A stretch of DNA of 64,000 nt from the NCBI RefSeq assembly GCF_030687395.1, contig NZ_CP117430.1, forward strand, positions 5,332,001 through 5,396,000. The letters are read 5' to 3'. This stretch comes from Pseudomonas wuhanensis (GTDB lineage: Bacteria > Pseudomonadota > Gammaproteobacteria > Pseudomonadales > Pseudomonadaceae). The position numbers and the translations under genes were made by a program. How positions within the stretch are numbered: position 1 is the first letter of the stretch; each line of letters opens with the position of its first letter. Positions 32,975 to 42,521 of the stretch are shown here, piece after piece. The notes under the pieces were generated by a model. That model searched no databases, had not been told where the DNA came from, and worked only from the letters and a program-made list of their open reading frames with translations.

Positions 32975-35566
32975 ATGTCATCGCGTAAATTTGGACTCAA
33001 CCTGGTCGTGGTTCTTGCAATCGCCGCCTTGTTCACCGGTTTCTGGGCGTTGGTCAATCGCCCGGTCACCGCCCCCAACTGGCCTGAACAGATCTCCGGC
33101 TTTTCGTACTCGCCGTTTCAGCAAGGCCAGTACCCGCAAAAAGCCCAGTGGCCGACCGACGATGAAATGCGTCGCGACCTGGAGATCATGAGCAAGCTGA
33201 CGGACAACATCCGGACCTACTCGGTCGACGGCACCCTGGAGAACATTCCCAAACTGGCGGAAGAATTCGGCCTGCGGGTGACCCTGGGGATCTGGATCAG
33301 CCCGGACGAAGAGCGCAACGAGCGCGAGATCACCCGCGCCATCGAAATCGCCAACACCTCGCGCAGCGTGGTTCGTGTGATTGTCGGTAACGAGGCGATC
33401 TTCCGTAAGGAAATCACTGCAGCAGAGCTGAGCCTGATCCTGGATCGCGTCCGCGCGGCCGTAAAGGTTCCGGTCACCACTTCTGAACAGTGGCACGTCT
33501 GGGAAGAAAACCCGAGCCTGGCCAAGCACGTCGACCTGATCGCCGCTCACATTCTGCCCTACTGGGAGTTCGTTCCGGTGGACAAGGCCGGTCAGTTCGT
33601 CCTCGACCGCGCCCGTGACCTGAAAAAGATGTTCCCGAAAAAACCGCTGCTGCTCTCCGAGGTCGGCTGGCCGAGCAACGGCCGCATGCGCGGTGGCGCC
33701 GATGCGTCGCCGGCGGACCAGGCGATCTACCTGCGCACGTTGGTCAACAAGCTCAACCGCCAAGGCTTCAACTACTTCGTGATCGAAGCGTTTGACCAAC
33801 CGTGGAAAGCCAGTGACGAAGGTTCGGTGGGCGCGTACTGGGGCGTGTTCAACGCCGCGCGTCAGCAGAAGTTCAACTTCGAAGGCCCGGTCGTCGCGAT
33901 CCCGCAATGGCGCGTATTGGCTATCGGCTCCGTAGTGCTGGCACTGCTGTCCCTGACCCTGCTGATGATCGACGGCTCCGCCCTGCGTCAACGCGGCCGC
34001 ACCTTCCTGACCTTTATCGCATTCCTGTGCGGTTCGGTATTGGTGTGGATCGGTTACGACTACAGCCAGCAATACAGCACCTGGTTCAGCCTGACGGTGG
34101 GCTTCCTGCTCGCCCTCGGTGCACTCGGGGTGTTTATCGTTCTGCTGACCGAGGCCCATGAACTGGCCGAGGCGGTATGGACCCACAAACGCCGGCGTGA
34201 ATTCCTGCCGGTAGAGGGTGATTCGGACTACCGACCGAAAGTGTCGATTCACGTACCGTGCTACAACGAGCCGCCGGAGATGGTCAAACAGACCCTCAAC
34301 GCCCTGGCCAACCTCGACTATCCGGACTTCGAAGTCCTGATCATCGACAACAACACCAAGGACCCGGCGGTCTGGGAGCCGGTACGCGATTATTGCGAAA
34401 CCCTCGGCCCGCGCTTCAAGTTCTTCCACGTGGCACCGTTGGCCGGTTTCAAAGGTGGCGCGCTGAATTACCTGATTCCGCACACCGCCAAGGATGCCGA
34501 AGTGATTGCGGTGATCGACTCGGACTACTGTGTCGACCCGAACTGGCTCAAGCACATGGTGCCGCACTTCGCGGACCCGAAAATCGCTGTGGTGCAGTCG
34601 CCACAGGATTACCGCGACCAGAACGAAAGCACCTTCAAGAAACTCTGCTACGCGGAATACAAAGGCTTCTTCCACATCGGCATGGTCACCCGCAACGACC
34701 GTGACGCGATCATCCAGCACGGCACCATGACCATGACCCGGCGCTCGGTGCTCGAGGAACTGGGCTGGGCCGACTGGTGCATCTGTGAAGACGCCGAACT
34801 GGGTCTGCGCGTGTTCGAAAAAGGTCTGTCGGCGGCGTATTACCACACCAGCTACGGCAAAGGCCTGATGCCCGATACCTTTATCGACTTCAAGAAACAG
34901 CGTTTCCGCTGGGCCTACGGGGCGATTCAGATCATCAAGCGTCATACCGCCAGCCTGCTGCGCGGCAAGGACACCGAACTGACCCGTGGCCAGCGTTACC
35001 ACTTCCTCGCGGGCTGGTTACCGTGGGTGGCAGACGGCATGAACATCTTCTTCACCGTCGGCGCATTGTTGTGGTCGGCGGCGATGATCATCGTGCCGCA
35101 ACGGGTCGATCCACCGCTGCTGATTTTCGCGATCCCGCCGTTGGCGCTGTTCGTGTTCAAGGTCGGCAAGATCATCTTCCTCTACCGTCGCGCGGTCGGG
35201 GTCAACCTCAAGGATGCGTTCTGCGCGGCATTGGCAGGGCTGGCGTTGTCGCACACCATTGCCAAAGCGGTGTTGTACGGTTTCTTCACCAGCAGCATTC
35301 CGTTCTTCCGCACCCCGAAAAACGCCGATAACCACGGCTTCTGGGTGGCGATTTCGGAGGCCCGCGAAGAGGTGTTCATCATGCTGCTGTTGTGGGGCGC
35401 GGCGCTGGGGATCTTCCTGGTGAACGGTTTGCCGAGCAACGACATGCGCTTCTGGGTGACCATGTTGCTGGTGCAGTCGCTACCGTACCTGGCGGCGCTG
35501 ATCATGGCGTTCCTGTCTTCGCTGCCCAAACCGGTAGCCGAAGCCACGACCGCACCGGCTGTCTAA
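32975..35566 (+). CDS. GH17-GT2 fusion, predicted membrane beta-glucan synthase
   Basis: The 863-residue protein joins two catalytic domains. After a membrane anchor (residues 8-28) comes a GH17-like domain with both expected glutamates, Glu140 in VIVGNEAI and Glu229 in LLLSEVGWPS. Three membrane helices (about 313-331, 343-361, 370-392) lead to a GT2 domain with VSIHVPCYNEP, the DSD motif (515-517), the ED of CICEDAE (605-606) and QRFRW (642-646). More membrane helices follow. This layout matches NdvC-like beta-1,6/1,3-glucan synthases of rhizobia; the product here is inferred. The chosen ATG leaves the membrane anchor at the N-terminus. A strong terminator follows. Confidence 0.88.
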   Translation: MSSRKFGLNLVVVLAIAALFTGFWALVNRPVTAPNWPEQISGFSYSPFQQGQYPQKAQWPTDDEMRRDLEIMSKLTDNIRTYSVDGTLENIPKLAEEFGLRVTLGIWISPDEERNEREITRAIEIANTSRSVVRVIVGNEAIFRKEITAAELSLILDRVRAAVKVPVTTSEQWHVWEENPSLAKHVDLIAAHILPYWEFVPVDKAGQFVLDRARDLKKMFPKKPLLLSEVGWPSNGRMRGGADASPADQAIYLRTLVNKLNRQGFNYFVIEAFDQPWKASDEGSVGAYWGVFNAARQQKFNFEGPVVAIPQWRVLAIGSVVLALLSLTLLMIDGSALRQRGRTFLTFIAFLCGSVLVWIGYDYSQQYSTWFSLTVGFLLALGALGVFIVLLTEAHELAEAVWTHKRRREFLPVEGDSDYRPKVSIHVPCYNEPPEMVKQTLNALANLDYPDFEVLIIDNNTKDPAVWEPVRDYCETLGPRFKFFHVAPLAGFKGGALNYLIPHTAKDAEVIAVIDSDYCVDPNWLKHMVPHFADPKIAVVQSPQDYRDQNESTFKKLCYAEYKGFFHIGMVTRNDRDAIIQHGTMTMTRRSVLEELGWADWCICEDAELGLRVFEKGLSAAYYHTSYGKGLMPDTFIDFKKQRFRWAYGAIQIIKRHTASLLRGKDTELTRGQRYHFLAGWLPWVADGMNIFFTVGALLWSAAMIIVPQRVDPPLLIFAIPPLALFVFKVGKIIFLYRRAVGVNLKDAFCAALAGLALSHTIAKAVLYGFFTSSIPFFRTPKNADNHGFWVAISEAREEVFIMLLLWGAALGIFLVNGLPSNDMRFWVTMLLVQSLPYLAALIMAFLSSLPKPVAEATTAPAV

Positions 35567-35584
35567 ATCAGTACAGATGCACTA

Positions 35585-35609
35585 AACGGCGGCCAATGGC
35601 CGCCGTTTT
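35585..35609 (+). terminator. Rho-independent terminator after the glucan synthase gene
   Basis: AACGGCGGCC/GGCCGCCGTT is a perfect 10-bp stem with a 3-nt loop, 18 nt past the stop, followed by TTGCTTT. It isolates the gene from dapE. Confidence 0.85.
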
Positions 35610-35678
35610 GCTTTAAGATAACCGCCATTTTGCAGGCCTTGGCGTGATATACGGTCTTGTCAACTGAACTCAATCCCT

Positions 35679-35766
35679 GTGGGAGCGGGCTTGCCCGCGA
35701 TGAGGCCGGAACATTCAAGATCCATATTGACTGTGCCGACGCCTTCGCGGGCAAGCCCGCTCCCAC
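35679..35766. repeat. REP doublet (REPIN), 88 bp, before dapE
   Basis: GTGGGAGCGGGCTTGCCCGC and its inverted copy enclose an inner sequence containing AACATTCAAGAT, related to the inner parts of the doublets at 3629, 58649, 61678 and 63684. It ends 40 nt before the dapE start codon. Confidence 0.93.
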
Positions 35767-35806
35767 ATTTGGCCCGCGCCCATATTTCATGTTTTCGGAG
35801 CTTTCC

Positions 35807-36958
35807 ATGACGGCCCACGCCGACCTTTCGCCGACCCTTCAACTCGCCATCGACCTGATCCGCCGTCCGTCCGTGACGCCGGTCGACGCCGATTGCCAGA
35901 AGCAGATGATGCAGCGCCTGGGCGATGCCGGTTTCAAACTGGAACCGATGCGCATCGAAGATGTGGATAACTTCTGGGCGACTCACGGTAAACACGAAGG
36001 CCCGGTGCTGTGCTTCGCCGGCCATACCGACGTAGTCCCGACCGGTCCGGTAACCGCCTGGCAGATCGATCCGTTCAACGCGGTGATCGACGAGCACGGC
36101 ATGCTCTGCGGTCGTGGCGCGGCAGACATGAAAGGCAGCCTCGCGGCCATGACCGTAGCCGCTGAGCGCTTCGTCGCCGACTACCCGGACCACAAGGGCA
36201 AGGTCGCTTTCCTGATCACCAGCGACGAGGAAGGCCCGGCGCATCACGGCACCAAAGCCGTAGTCGAACGCCTCGCCGCCCGTAAAGAACGTCTGGACTG
36301 GTGCATCGTCGGTGAACCGTCGAGCACTACACTGGTGGGTGACGTGGTCAAGAACGGCCGTCGCGGCTCCCTCGGCGCCAAATTGACCGTGCGCGGTGTG
36401 CAGGGTCACGTGGCGTATCCGCACCTGGCGAAGAACCCGATCCACCTCGCTGCCCCGGCGCTGGCCGAGCTCGCCGCCGAGCACTGGGACCACGGCAACG
36501 ATTTCTTCCCGCCAACCAGTTTCCAGATTTCCAACGTCAATTCCGGCACCGGCGCGACCAACGTGATTCCGGGTGATCTGGTGGCGGTGTTCAACTTCCG
36601 CTTCTCCACCGAATCCACCGTCGAAGGCCTGCAAAAACGCGTCGCCGATATTCTCGATAAGCATGCTCTGGACTGGCACATCGACTGGGCGCTGTCCGGC
36701 CTGCCATTCCTCACCGAACCGGGCGCCCTGCTCGACGCGGTATCGGCGAGCATCAAGGACATCACCGGTCGCGAGACCAAGGCGTCCACCAGCGGCGGTA
36801 CTTCCGACGGGCGCTTCATCGCGACCATGGGCACTCAGGTTGTCGAGCTGGGCCCGGTCAACGCGACGATCCACCAGGTCAACGAGCGTGTACTGGCGGC
36901 CGACCTCGATGTGCTGACCGAGATCTACTACCAGACCCTGATCAAGTTGCTCGCCTGA
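35807..36958 (+). CDS. dapE: Succinyl-diaminopimelate desuccinylase
   Basis: DapE removes succinate to release L,L-diaminopimelate for lysine and peptidoglycan. The 383-residue M20 metallopeptidase has its zinc ligands and catalytic residues in place: His73 and Asp75 in [10 protein letters not shown], Asp107 in GRGAADMKG, Glu141/Glu142 in TSDEEGPA. The ATG at 35807 has GGAG 7 nt upstream; the longer reading frame runs through the REP doublet and is not credible. Its TGA overlaps the rlmA ATG by 1 nt. Confidence 0.97.
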   Translation: MTAHADLSPTLQLAIDLIRRPSVTPVDADCQKQMMQRLGDAGFKLEPMRIEDVDNFWATHGKHEGPVLCFAGHTDVVPTGPVTAWQIDPFNAVIDEHGMLCGRGAADMKGSLAAMTVAAERFVADYPDHKGKVAFLITSDEEGPAHHGTKAVVERLAARKERLDWCIVGEPSSTTLVGDVVKNGRRGSLGAKLTVRGVQGHVAYPHLAKNPIHLAAPALAELAAEHWDHGNDFFPPTSFQISNVNSGTGATNVIPGDLVAVFNFRFSTESTVEGLQKRVADILDKHALDWHIDWALSGLPFLTEPGALLDAVSASIKDITGRETKASTSGGTSDGRFIATMGTQVVELGPVNATIHQVNERVLAADLDVLTEIYYQTLIKLLA

Positions 36959-37767
36959 TGCTTGCGTGTCCGATCTGCAGCGAACCGCTGAACGCGGTGG
37001 ACAACGGCGTGGCTTGCCCCGCCGGGCATCGTTTCGACCGTGCGCGGCAGGGTTACCTGAACCTGTTGCCGGTGCAGCATAAAAACAGCCGCGACCCTGG
37101 GGATAACCTGGCGATGGTCGAAGCCCGTCGCGACTTTTTGAACGCTGGCCATTACGCGCCGGTGGCCAAGCGCCTGGCGGAACTGGCGGCGCACTACGCG
37201 CCCCAGCGCTGGCTGGACATCGGTTGTGGCGAGGGTTACTACACCGCGCAAATCGCCGAAGCCTTGCCCAACGCCGATGGCTATGCGCTGGACATTTCCC
37301 GGGAAGCGGTCAAACGCGCCTGCAAACGCAACCCTGCGCTGACCTGGTTGATCGCCAGCATGGCCCGGGTGCCGTTGGCCTCAGGCAGCTGCCAGTTTCT
37401 CGCCAGTGTTTTCAGCCCGCTGGACTGGGAAGAAGCCCAACGCCTGCTCAGCCCCGGCGGCGGCTTGATGAAAGTCGGGCCGACCAGCGGCCATCTGATG
37501 GAATTGCGCGAGCGGCTGTACGACGAAGTGCGCGAGTACACCGATGACAAGCACTTGGCATTGGTGCCAGAAGGCATGGCGCTGCAACACAGCGAAACCC
37601 TGGAGTTCAAACTGACGTTGGTCAGTGGTCAGGATCGCGCGAACCTGTTGGCCATGACACCCCATGGCTGGCGTGCCAGTGCCGAACGCCGGGCGGCGGT
37701 CATCGAACAAGTCGAACCGTTCGAGGTCACTGTGTCGATGCGCTACGATTATTTCGTACTTCAATAA
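36958..37767 (+). CDS. rlmA: 23S rRNA (guanine-745 N1)-methyltransferase
   Basis: RlmA methylates G745 in helix 35 of 23S rRNA. The 269-residue protein has an N-terminal zinc finger with Cys4, Cys7, Cys20 and His24 (CPICSEPL...CPAGHRFD) and a class I SAM-binding domain with WLDIGCGEGYYTAQIA. It overlaps the dapE stop by 1 nt, so the two are translated from one message although their functions are unrelated. Confidence 0.92.
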   Translation: MLACPICSEPLNAVDNGVACPAGHRFDRARQGYLNLLPVQHKNSRDPGDNLAMVEARRDFLNAGHYAPVAKRLAELAAHYAPQRWLDIGCGEGYYTAQIAEALPNADGYALDISREAVKRACKRNPALTWLIASMARVPLASGSCQFLASVFSPLDWEEAQRLLSPGGGLMKVGPTSGHLMELRERLYDEVREYTDDKHLALVPEGMALQHSETLEFKLTLVSGQDRANLLAMTPHGWRASAERRAAVIEQVEPFEVTVSMRYDYFVLQ

Positions 37768-37849
37768 CTCTTAATTTTTGGTCTTGAGCAACGGCTCGAG
37801 GCCGGCTAAATCCGCGAATGGATTTTTCAGACCCGCAGTGAGGACATCC

Positions 37850-38227
37850 ATGCGCCAACCCGATATCGAGATTTACCTCAAAGACGCCGACGTCGACTAC
37901 AAGGCCATCGCGGCCTGGCTCGGCGCGGCTTTAGGCCCGTGCACCGATTGGGTCCAGAAAGGCCAGACCTACAAGTGCAAGGCCGGCAACGTGCCAGTTA
38001 CCTGGCTGCCAAAAGCTGTCGGCAAATGGAACAGCCTTTACCTGGAAAGCGACCAGACCCCATGGGAAGACGACATCGCCTGCGCCCGCGCAGCCTTTGC
38101 CGCGCTGAACGTCGAAGTGCGTTGCGCGCCGGGCAGCTGGGTCGAGGAAGAAGGTGAAGAGACGGCCGATCGCTGGATGCGGATCAGCGTTGATGGTGAA
38201 GAAGAGATCACCTGGAAAACCGCGTAA
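37850..38227 (+). CDS. Conserved hypothetical protein, 125 residues
   Basis: I do not recognise a characterised family. The protein is acidic and soluble, has no signal peptide or membrane segment, and is rich in Trp and Ala, with an aromatic motif (TDWVQKGQTYKCKAGN) and an acidic run (WVEEEGEETADRW). The ATG at 37850 has AGGA 5 nt upstream; codons before it are spacer. Codon use is like the neighbours. It lies 82 nt after rlmA and is followed by a REP doublet. From memory, similar proteins occur beside plsB in other Pseudomonas. Confidence 0.75.
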   Translation: MRQPDIEIYLKDADVDYKAIAAWLGAALGPCTDWVQKGQTYKCKAGNVPVTWLPKAVGKWNSLYLESDQTPWEDDIACARAAFAALNVEVRCAPGSWVEEEGEETADRWMRISVDGEEEITWKTA

Positions 38228-38245
38228 AAGCCGTACAACGGACCT

Positions 38246-38333
38246 GTGGGAGCGGGCTTGCCCGCGATTGCGGTTTGTCAGTCACATCATTGTTGGATGT
38301 GCCGCCGTCATCGCGGGCAAGCCACGCTCCCAC
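38246..38333. repeat. REP doublet (REPIN), 88 bp, between convergent genes
   Basis: GTGGGAGCGGGCTTGCCCGC and an inverted copy with one inserted change (GCAAGCCACGCTCCCAC) enclose CAGTCACATCATTGTTGGATG. That inner sequence matches the doublet at 42429 and defines a second subfamily. It lies between the 125-residue gene and the convergent cold-shock gene. Confidence 0.92.
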
Positions 38334-38363
38334 AGGGTATTGTGTGATTTTGAAGGGTTGTGT

Positions 38364-38573
38364 TTACAGACCCACCACATCCTCAGCCTGCAAGCCCTTC
38401 TCCCCGGTCACCACCGCATACTCAACCTGCTGACCTTCAGTCAGCGAGCGATGCCCTTCGCCGCGGATCGCGCGGTAGTGCACGAACACGTCCACCCCGT
38501 CCTCGCGCTGAATGAAGCCATAGCCCTTGGCGTCGTTGAACCACTTCACATTGCCGGTTTCGCGCGTAGCCAT
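38364..38573 (-). CDS. Cold-shock domain protein
   Basis: A 69-residue single-domain nucleic-acid-binding protein of the CspA/CspD family, an RNA chaperone that melts secondary structure. It has RNP1 KGYGFIQ (residues 16-22) and RNP2 VFVH (29-32). The C-terminus is somewhat unlike CspA ([16 protein letters not shown]). AGGGGG lies 9 nt before the ATG. A strong promoter just upstream gives a leader of only about 30 nt, so it lacks the long cold-sensing 5' UTR of E. coli cspA. Which Csp paralogue it is cannot be told from the window. Confidence 0.93.
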   Translation of the reverse strand: MATRETGNVKWFNDAKGYGFIQREDGVDVFVHYRAIRGEGHRSLTEGQQVEYAVVTGEKGLQAEDVVGL

Positions 38574-38609
38574 ATCTAGTTACCCCCTTGTTTTTATTTT
38601 GAACGGCCG

Positions 38610-38637
38610 AGTATATGACAGCCGCGCAAACTCTCAA
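38610..38637 (-). promoter_or_regulatory. Sigma-70 promoter of the cold-shock gene
   Basis: In the transcript sense TTGAGA (38637-38632) and TATACT (38615-38610) are 16 nt apart, a strong sigma-70 match. Transcription should start near 38603, about 30 nt before the start codon. It fires away from plsB. Confidence 0.7.
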
Positions 38638-38739
38638 CTCAAGTTTACTTAGCCGCTTTTTTGCCGATTTTCGGCGAATACGGCACACTATCGGCCGCCC
38701 GAGCATTTGCTCGGTTTTATCCACTCACGCAGAAGCCGT

Positions 38740-41244
38740 ATGACCCGCTCCCCGTTCCGCCGTCTTGTGTTTGGCACCCTGCGCCGACTGCTGTACCTCT
38801 GGGTTCGCTCGGAGACGATCAACCAGTCGTCGTTCACCCTTAACCTCGACCGCAGCCGGCCGGTGTTCTACGTCCTGCAAAATCCTTCACTGACCGACCT
38901 CGCCGTGGTCGATACCGAATGCAGCAAGGCCGGCCTGCCGCGCCCGGTGTTGCCGGTGTCGGTGGGTGCGTTGGTGGAGCCCGCCGCGTTCTTTTACCTG
39001 ACGCCGGAGCCCGACTGGCTCGGCCGTCAGGACAAACGTGGCGCACCACCGACCCTGACCCGTCTGGTCAGCGCCCTGAGCCAGAACGCCGCCGAAGACG
39101 CGCAGATCATTCCGGTCAGCGTGTTCTGGGGCCAGTCGCCGGACAGCGAATCGAGCCCGTGGAAACTGCTGTTCGCCGACAGCTGGGCCGTTACCGGGCG
39201 TTTGCGGCGGCTGCTGAGCATCATTGTGCTCGGGCGCAAGACCCGGGTGCAGTTCTCGGCGCCGATTCATCTGCGAGAGCTGATCGATCACAACAAAGGC
39301 CACGAGCGCACTGTGCGCATGGCCCAGCGGATTCTGCGGGTGCACTTTCGCAACCTGAAAGCCGCGGTGATCGGCCCGGACATTTCCCACCGCCGCAACC
39401 TGGTCAAAGGCCTGCTCAATCAGCCCTCGGTCAAACAGGCGATCCTCGACGAAGCCGAGCGCGAGAATATTTCTCCGGAAAAAGCCAAGGCCCAGGCCCT
39501 GCGTTACGGCAATGAGATCGCCTCGGACTACACCTACACCGCGATCCGCTTTCTGGAAGTGGTGCTGAGCTGGTTCTGGAACAAAATCTACGACGGGATC
39601 AAGGTCAACCACATCGAAGGTGTGCAGAAAGTCGCCCAGGGTCACGAAGTGATCTACGTGCCGTGCCACCGCAGCCACATCGACTACTTGTTGCTCTCGT
39701 ATCTGCTGTTCCGCAACGGCCTGACTCCGCCGCACATTGCCGCCGGGATCAACCTCAACATGCCGGTGATCGGTAGCCTGCTACGGCGTGGCGGCGCGTT
39801 CTTCATGCGCCGCACCTTCAAGGGCAACCCCCTTTACACCTCGGTGTTCAACGAGTACCTGCACACCCTGTTCACCAAAGGCTTCCCGGTCGAGTACTTC
39901 GTCGAGGGCGGCCGTTCGCGCACCGGGCGCATGCTGCAACCGAAAACCGGGATGCTCGCGATCACCCTGCGCAGCTTCCTGCGTTCGTCGCGCATGCCGA
40001 TCGTGTTCGTGCCGGTGTACATCGGTTACGAGCGCGTGCTGGAAGGCCGCACTTACCTCGGCGAATTGCGTGGTGCGAGCAAGAAGAAAGAATCGATCTT
40101 CGACATTTTCAAAGTCATCGGCGCGCTCAAACAGCGTTTCGGTCAGGTCGCGGTCAACTTCGGTGAACCGATCAAACTGGCGGAATTCCTCGACAGCGAA
40201 CAGCCAGACTGGCGCCAACAGGCACACGGCCCGCAATTCAAACCGGCCTGGCTCAACGAAACCACCAACCGCCTCGGCGAGAAAGTCGCGCAGCATCTAA
40301 ACGAAGCGGCGGCGATCAACCCAGTGAATCTGGTAGCCCTGGCGTTGCTGTCCACCAGCCGCCTGGCGCTGGACGACCGCGCCATGGCGCGGGTGCTGGA
40401 TTTATATCTGGCGCTGCTGCGCAAGGTTCCCTACTCGCCACACACCACCCTGCCGGACGGTGACGGTCGCGCGTTGATCGAGCACGTGAAGGACATGGAC
40501 CTGCTGTCCGAGCAAAGCGATGCGCTGGGCAAGATTCTGTACCTGGACGAACAAAACGCCGTCCTGATGACCTACTACCGCAATAACGTGCTGCACATCT
40601 TCGCGTTGCCGTCGTTACTGGCGAGTTTCTTCCAGAGCACCTCGCGCATGAGCCGCGAGCAGATCCTGCGCTACACCCGCGCACTGTATCCGTACCTGCA
40701 ATCGGAGCTGTTCATTCGCTGGTCGCTGGACGAACTTGACGGCGTAATCGATCAATGGCTCGAAGCCTTCGTCGAGCAAGGCCTGCTGCGTTTCGAGAAA
40801 GACGTGTACCTGCGTCCGGCACCGAGCTCGCGGCATTTCGTGTTGCTGACGCTGCTGTCAAAAAGCATCGCCCAGACCTTGCAGCGCTTCTACATGACCG
40901 TTTCCCTGCTGCTCAACAGCGGCCAGAACAGCATCAGCGCCGAAGAGCTCGAAGACCTGTGCACCGTCATGGCCCAGCGCCTGTCGATCCTCCACGGCCT
41001 GAACGCCCCTGAGTTCTTCGACAAGAGCCTGTTCCGTCACTTCATCCAGACGATGCTGGACCTCGACGTGCTGCGCCGCGATGAAGCCGGCAAGCTGAGC
41101 TATCACGAACTGTTAGGCGAACTGGCCGAAGGCGCGGCCAAACGGGTATTGCCGGCGGAGATTCGTTTGTCGATCCGTCAGGTGGCGCTGCATCGCAGTG
41201 AAGACGCGGCAGACCAAGTCGCGACTCCAGCGCAGACCGTCTAA
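38740..41244 (+). CDS. plsB: Glycerol-3-phosphate 1-O-acyltransferase
   Basis: PlsB adds the first acyl chain to sn-glycerol 3-phosphate at the inner membrane, the start of phospholipid synthesis. The 834-residue protein has the acyltransferase blocks in order: HRSHID (HX4D, residues 310-315), then [27 protein letters not shown] and [12 protein letters not shown]. The ATG at 38740 ([10 protein letters not shown]) replaces a TTG-started extension of 11 codons. Length agrees with the family. It is divergent from the cold-shock gene and leads into the YbaY-like gene. Confidence 0.96.
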   Translation: MTRSPFRRLVFGTLRRLLYLWVRSETINQSSFTLNLDRSRPVFYVLQNPSLTDLAVVDTECSKAGLPRPVLPVSVGALVEPAAFFYLTPEPDWLGRQDKRGAPPTLTRLVSALSQNAAEDAQIIPVSVFWGQSPDSESSPWKLLFADSWAVTGRLRRLLSIIVLGRKTRVQFSAPIHLRELIDHNKGHERTVRMAQRILRVHFRNLKAAVIGPDISHRRNLVKGLLNQPSVKQAILDEAERENISPEKAKAQALRYGNEIASDYTYTAIRFLEVVLSWFWNKIYDGIKVNHIEGVQKVAQGHEVIYVPCHRSHIDYLLLSYLLFRNGLTPPHIAAGINLNMPVIGSLLRRGGAFFMRRTFKGNPLYTSVFNEYLHTLFTKGFPVEYFVEGGRSRTGRMLQPKTGMLAITLRSFLRSSRMPIVFVPVYIGYERVLEGRTYLGELRGASKKKESIFDIFKVIGALKQRFGQVAVNFGEPIKLAEFLDSEQPDWRQQAHGPQFKPAWLNETTNRLGEKVAQHLNEAAAINPVNLVALALLSTSRLALDDRAMARVLDLYLALLRKVPYSPHTTLPDGDGRALIEHVKDMDLLSEQSDALGKILYLDEQNAVLMTYYRNNVLHIFALPSLLASFFQSTSRMSREQILRYTRALYPYLQSELFIRWSLDELDGVIDQWLEAFVEQGLLRFEKDVYLRPAPSSRHFVLLTLLSKSIAQTLQRFYMTVSLLLNSGQNSISAEELEDLCTVMAQRLSILHGLNAPEFFDKSLFRHFIQTMLDLDVLRRDEAGKLSYHELLGELAEGAAKRVLPAEIRLSIRQVALHRSEDAADQVATPAQTV

Positions 41245-41254
41245 ATTCCTACAA

Positions 41255-41275
41255 GCGCCAGGCTTCTTCTGGCGC
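41255..41275 (+). terminator. Hairpin after plsB
   Basis: GCGCCAG/CTGGCGC form a 7-bp stem with a 7-nt loop 11 nt past the plsB stop. There is no T-run, so read-through into the next gene is likely. Confidence 0.4.
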
Positions 41276-41295
41276 CTTCGATATGGAGATCTTCG

Positions 41296-41694
41296 ATGAA
41301 AAAACTCTCACTCGTCCTGCTGACTACCCTGCTCGGTGCCTGTCAGTCGACCCAACCGACCGCCAACGCCGACCTCGACGGCGAAGTGTTCTACCTGCAA
41401 CGCATCGCCCTGCCACCGAGCGCAACCTTAAGCGTCAGCTTGCAAGATGTGTCCCTGGCCGACGCACCGGCGGTAGTACTCGCCGAGCAGAAAGGCCCGG
41501 TCAAAGGCCAGGTGCCGTTGCCGTTCCATTTGAGCTACGATCCGGCGCAGGTCAAACCCGGCCATCGCTATTCGGTCAGCGCCCGCATCGAAGTCAATGG
41601 CGAGCTGATGTTCATCACCACTGAAAATCACGCGGTGAAACTGGACGGCAAAGATCCGCAGCCACTGAAAATCCGCGTCGACGCAGCCCGCTAA
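41296..41694 (+). CDS. YbaY-family lipoprotein
   Basis: A 132-residue lipoprotein with the lipobox LLGAC (Cys16) and a mature part made of one YbaY/YscW-type beta-domain (LDGEVFYLQRIALPPSATLSVSLQD, PFHLSYDPAQVKPGHRYSVSARIEVNGELMFIT). The function of the family is unsettled; the type III pilotin YscW is a distant relative, but no secretion genes are nearby. It is 52 nt after plsB and 27 nt before the DUF4197 gene, so the pair may be co-transcribed. Confidence 0.85.
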   Translation: MKKLSLVLLTTLLGACQSTQPTANADLDGEVFYLQRIALPPSATLSVSLQDVSLADAPAVVLAEQKGPVKGQVPLPFHLSYDPAQVKPGHRYSVSARIEVNGELMFITTENHAVKLDGKDPQPLKIRVDAAR

Positions 41695-41721
41695 CTCTCT
41701 TTTATGAACAAGGAAGCCGCC

Positions 41722-42411
41722 ATGCTCCGCCCTACCCTTCGCTTCGCCGGCCTGTGCGCAGGCTTGATGATCTGCGCCAACGCCCTGGCAGGGTCTCTCA
41801 GTGACCTGTCGCAACAAGACGCCACCGGCGGTCTCAAGGACGCCCTGACCCAAGGCGCGCAACTGGCCGTTAAACAACTCGGCACACCCGGCGGCTTCAG
41901 CAACAACCCGGATGTGAAGATCGAACTGCCGGGCAAGCTGGGTAAAGTCGCCAAGAAAATGAAACAGTTCGGCATGGGTGATCAAGTCGATCAACTGGAA
42001 ACCAGTATGAACAAAGCGGCTGAAACGGCCGTGACGCAAGCCCAGCCGATTCTGGTGGATGCGGTGAAGAAGATGACCGTGGAAGATGCCAAGGGCATCC
42101 TCAGCGGCGGCAAGGACTCGGCCACTCAGTACCTGAGCAAAACCAGCCGCGAGCAGATCCGCACCAAGTTCCTGCCGATCGTCAAACAAGCCACCGACCA
42201 GGTCGGTTTGGCCCAGCAGTACAACGCCTTCGCCGGACAAGCCGCGACCCTGGGCGCGCTGGATGCGAAAAATGCCAACATCGAAAGCTACGTGACCGAG
42301 CAGGCGTTGAACGGTTTGTTCGAGATGATTGGCAAGCAGGAAGAAACCATTCGCCAGAACCCCGCGGCGGCGGCGACCAGTTTGGCGAAGAAGGTGTTTG
42401 GTACGCTCTAA
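41722..42411 (+). CDS. DUF4197 exported protein
   Basis: A 229-residue exported protein of the DUF4197 family, function unknown. It has a signal peptide (MLRPTLRFAGLCAGLMICANALA) and a helical mature part with the family features GLKDALTQGAQLAVKQLG, KKMKQFGMGDQVDQLETSMNKAAE and the YNAFAGQAATLGALD region, which is followed by LFEMIGKQEETIRQNP. The ATG at 41722 is preferred because AAGGAAG lies 5 nt upstream; an earlier ATG six codons before would place that site inside the gene. It is followed by a REP doublet. Confidence 0.88.
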   Translation: MLRPTLRFAGLCAGLMICANALAGSLSDLSQQDATGGLKDALTQGAQLAVKQLGTPGGFSNNPDVKIELPGKLGKVAKKMKQFGMGDQVDQLETSMNKAAETAVTQAQPILVDAVKKMTVEDAKGILSGGKDSATQYLSKTSREQIRTKFLPIVKQATDQVGLAQQYNAFAGQAATLGALDAKNANIESYVTEQALNGLFEMIGKQEETIRQNPAAAATSLAKKVFGTL

Positions 42412-42428
42412 ACCTGACATGGAACCCT

Positions 42429-42515
42429 GTGGGAGCGGGCTTGCTCGCGAAAGCGATCAGACAGTCACATCAGTGTTGGATGGACCGCCGCTTGAGCGAG
42501 CAAGCCCGCTCCCAC
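42429..42515. repeat. REP doublet (REPIN), 87 bp, between DUF4197 and fic genes
   Basis: GTGGGAGCGGGCTTGCTCGC faces GCGAGCAAGCCCGCTCCCAC around CAGTCACATCAGTGTTGGATG. The inner part is nearly the same as in the doublet at 38246. It sits between two convergent genes, 6 nt from the end of the fic gene. Confidence 0.93.
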
Positions 42516-42521
42516 AAAGGA

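Noticed and set aside
35657..35806. N-terminal extension of dapE through the REP doublet
   Set aside because: The extension is translated REP sequence, while a proper ribosome binding site and the family's N-terminus begin at 35807.
41296..41694. YbaY/YscW-like lipoprotein as a sign of a type III secretion locus
   Set aside because: No secretion genes are nearby, and YbaY-type lipoproteins are common outside such loci.
41704..41721. Earlier ATG as start of the DUF4197 gene
   Set aside because: Those codons contain the ribosome binding site of the ATG at 41722 and would add charged residues before the signal peptide.
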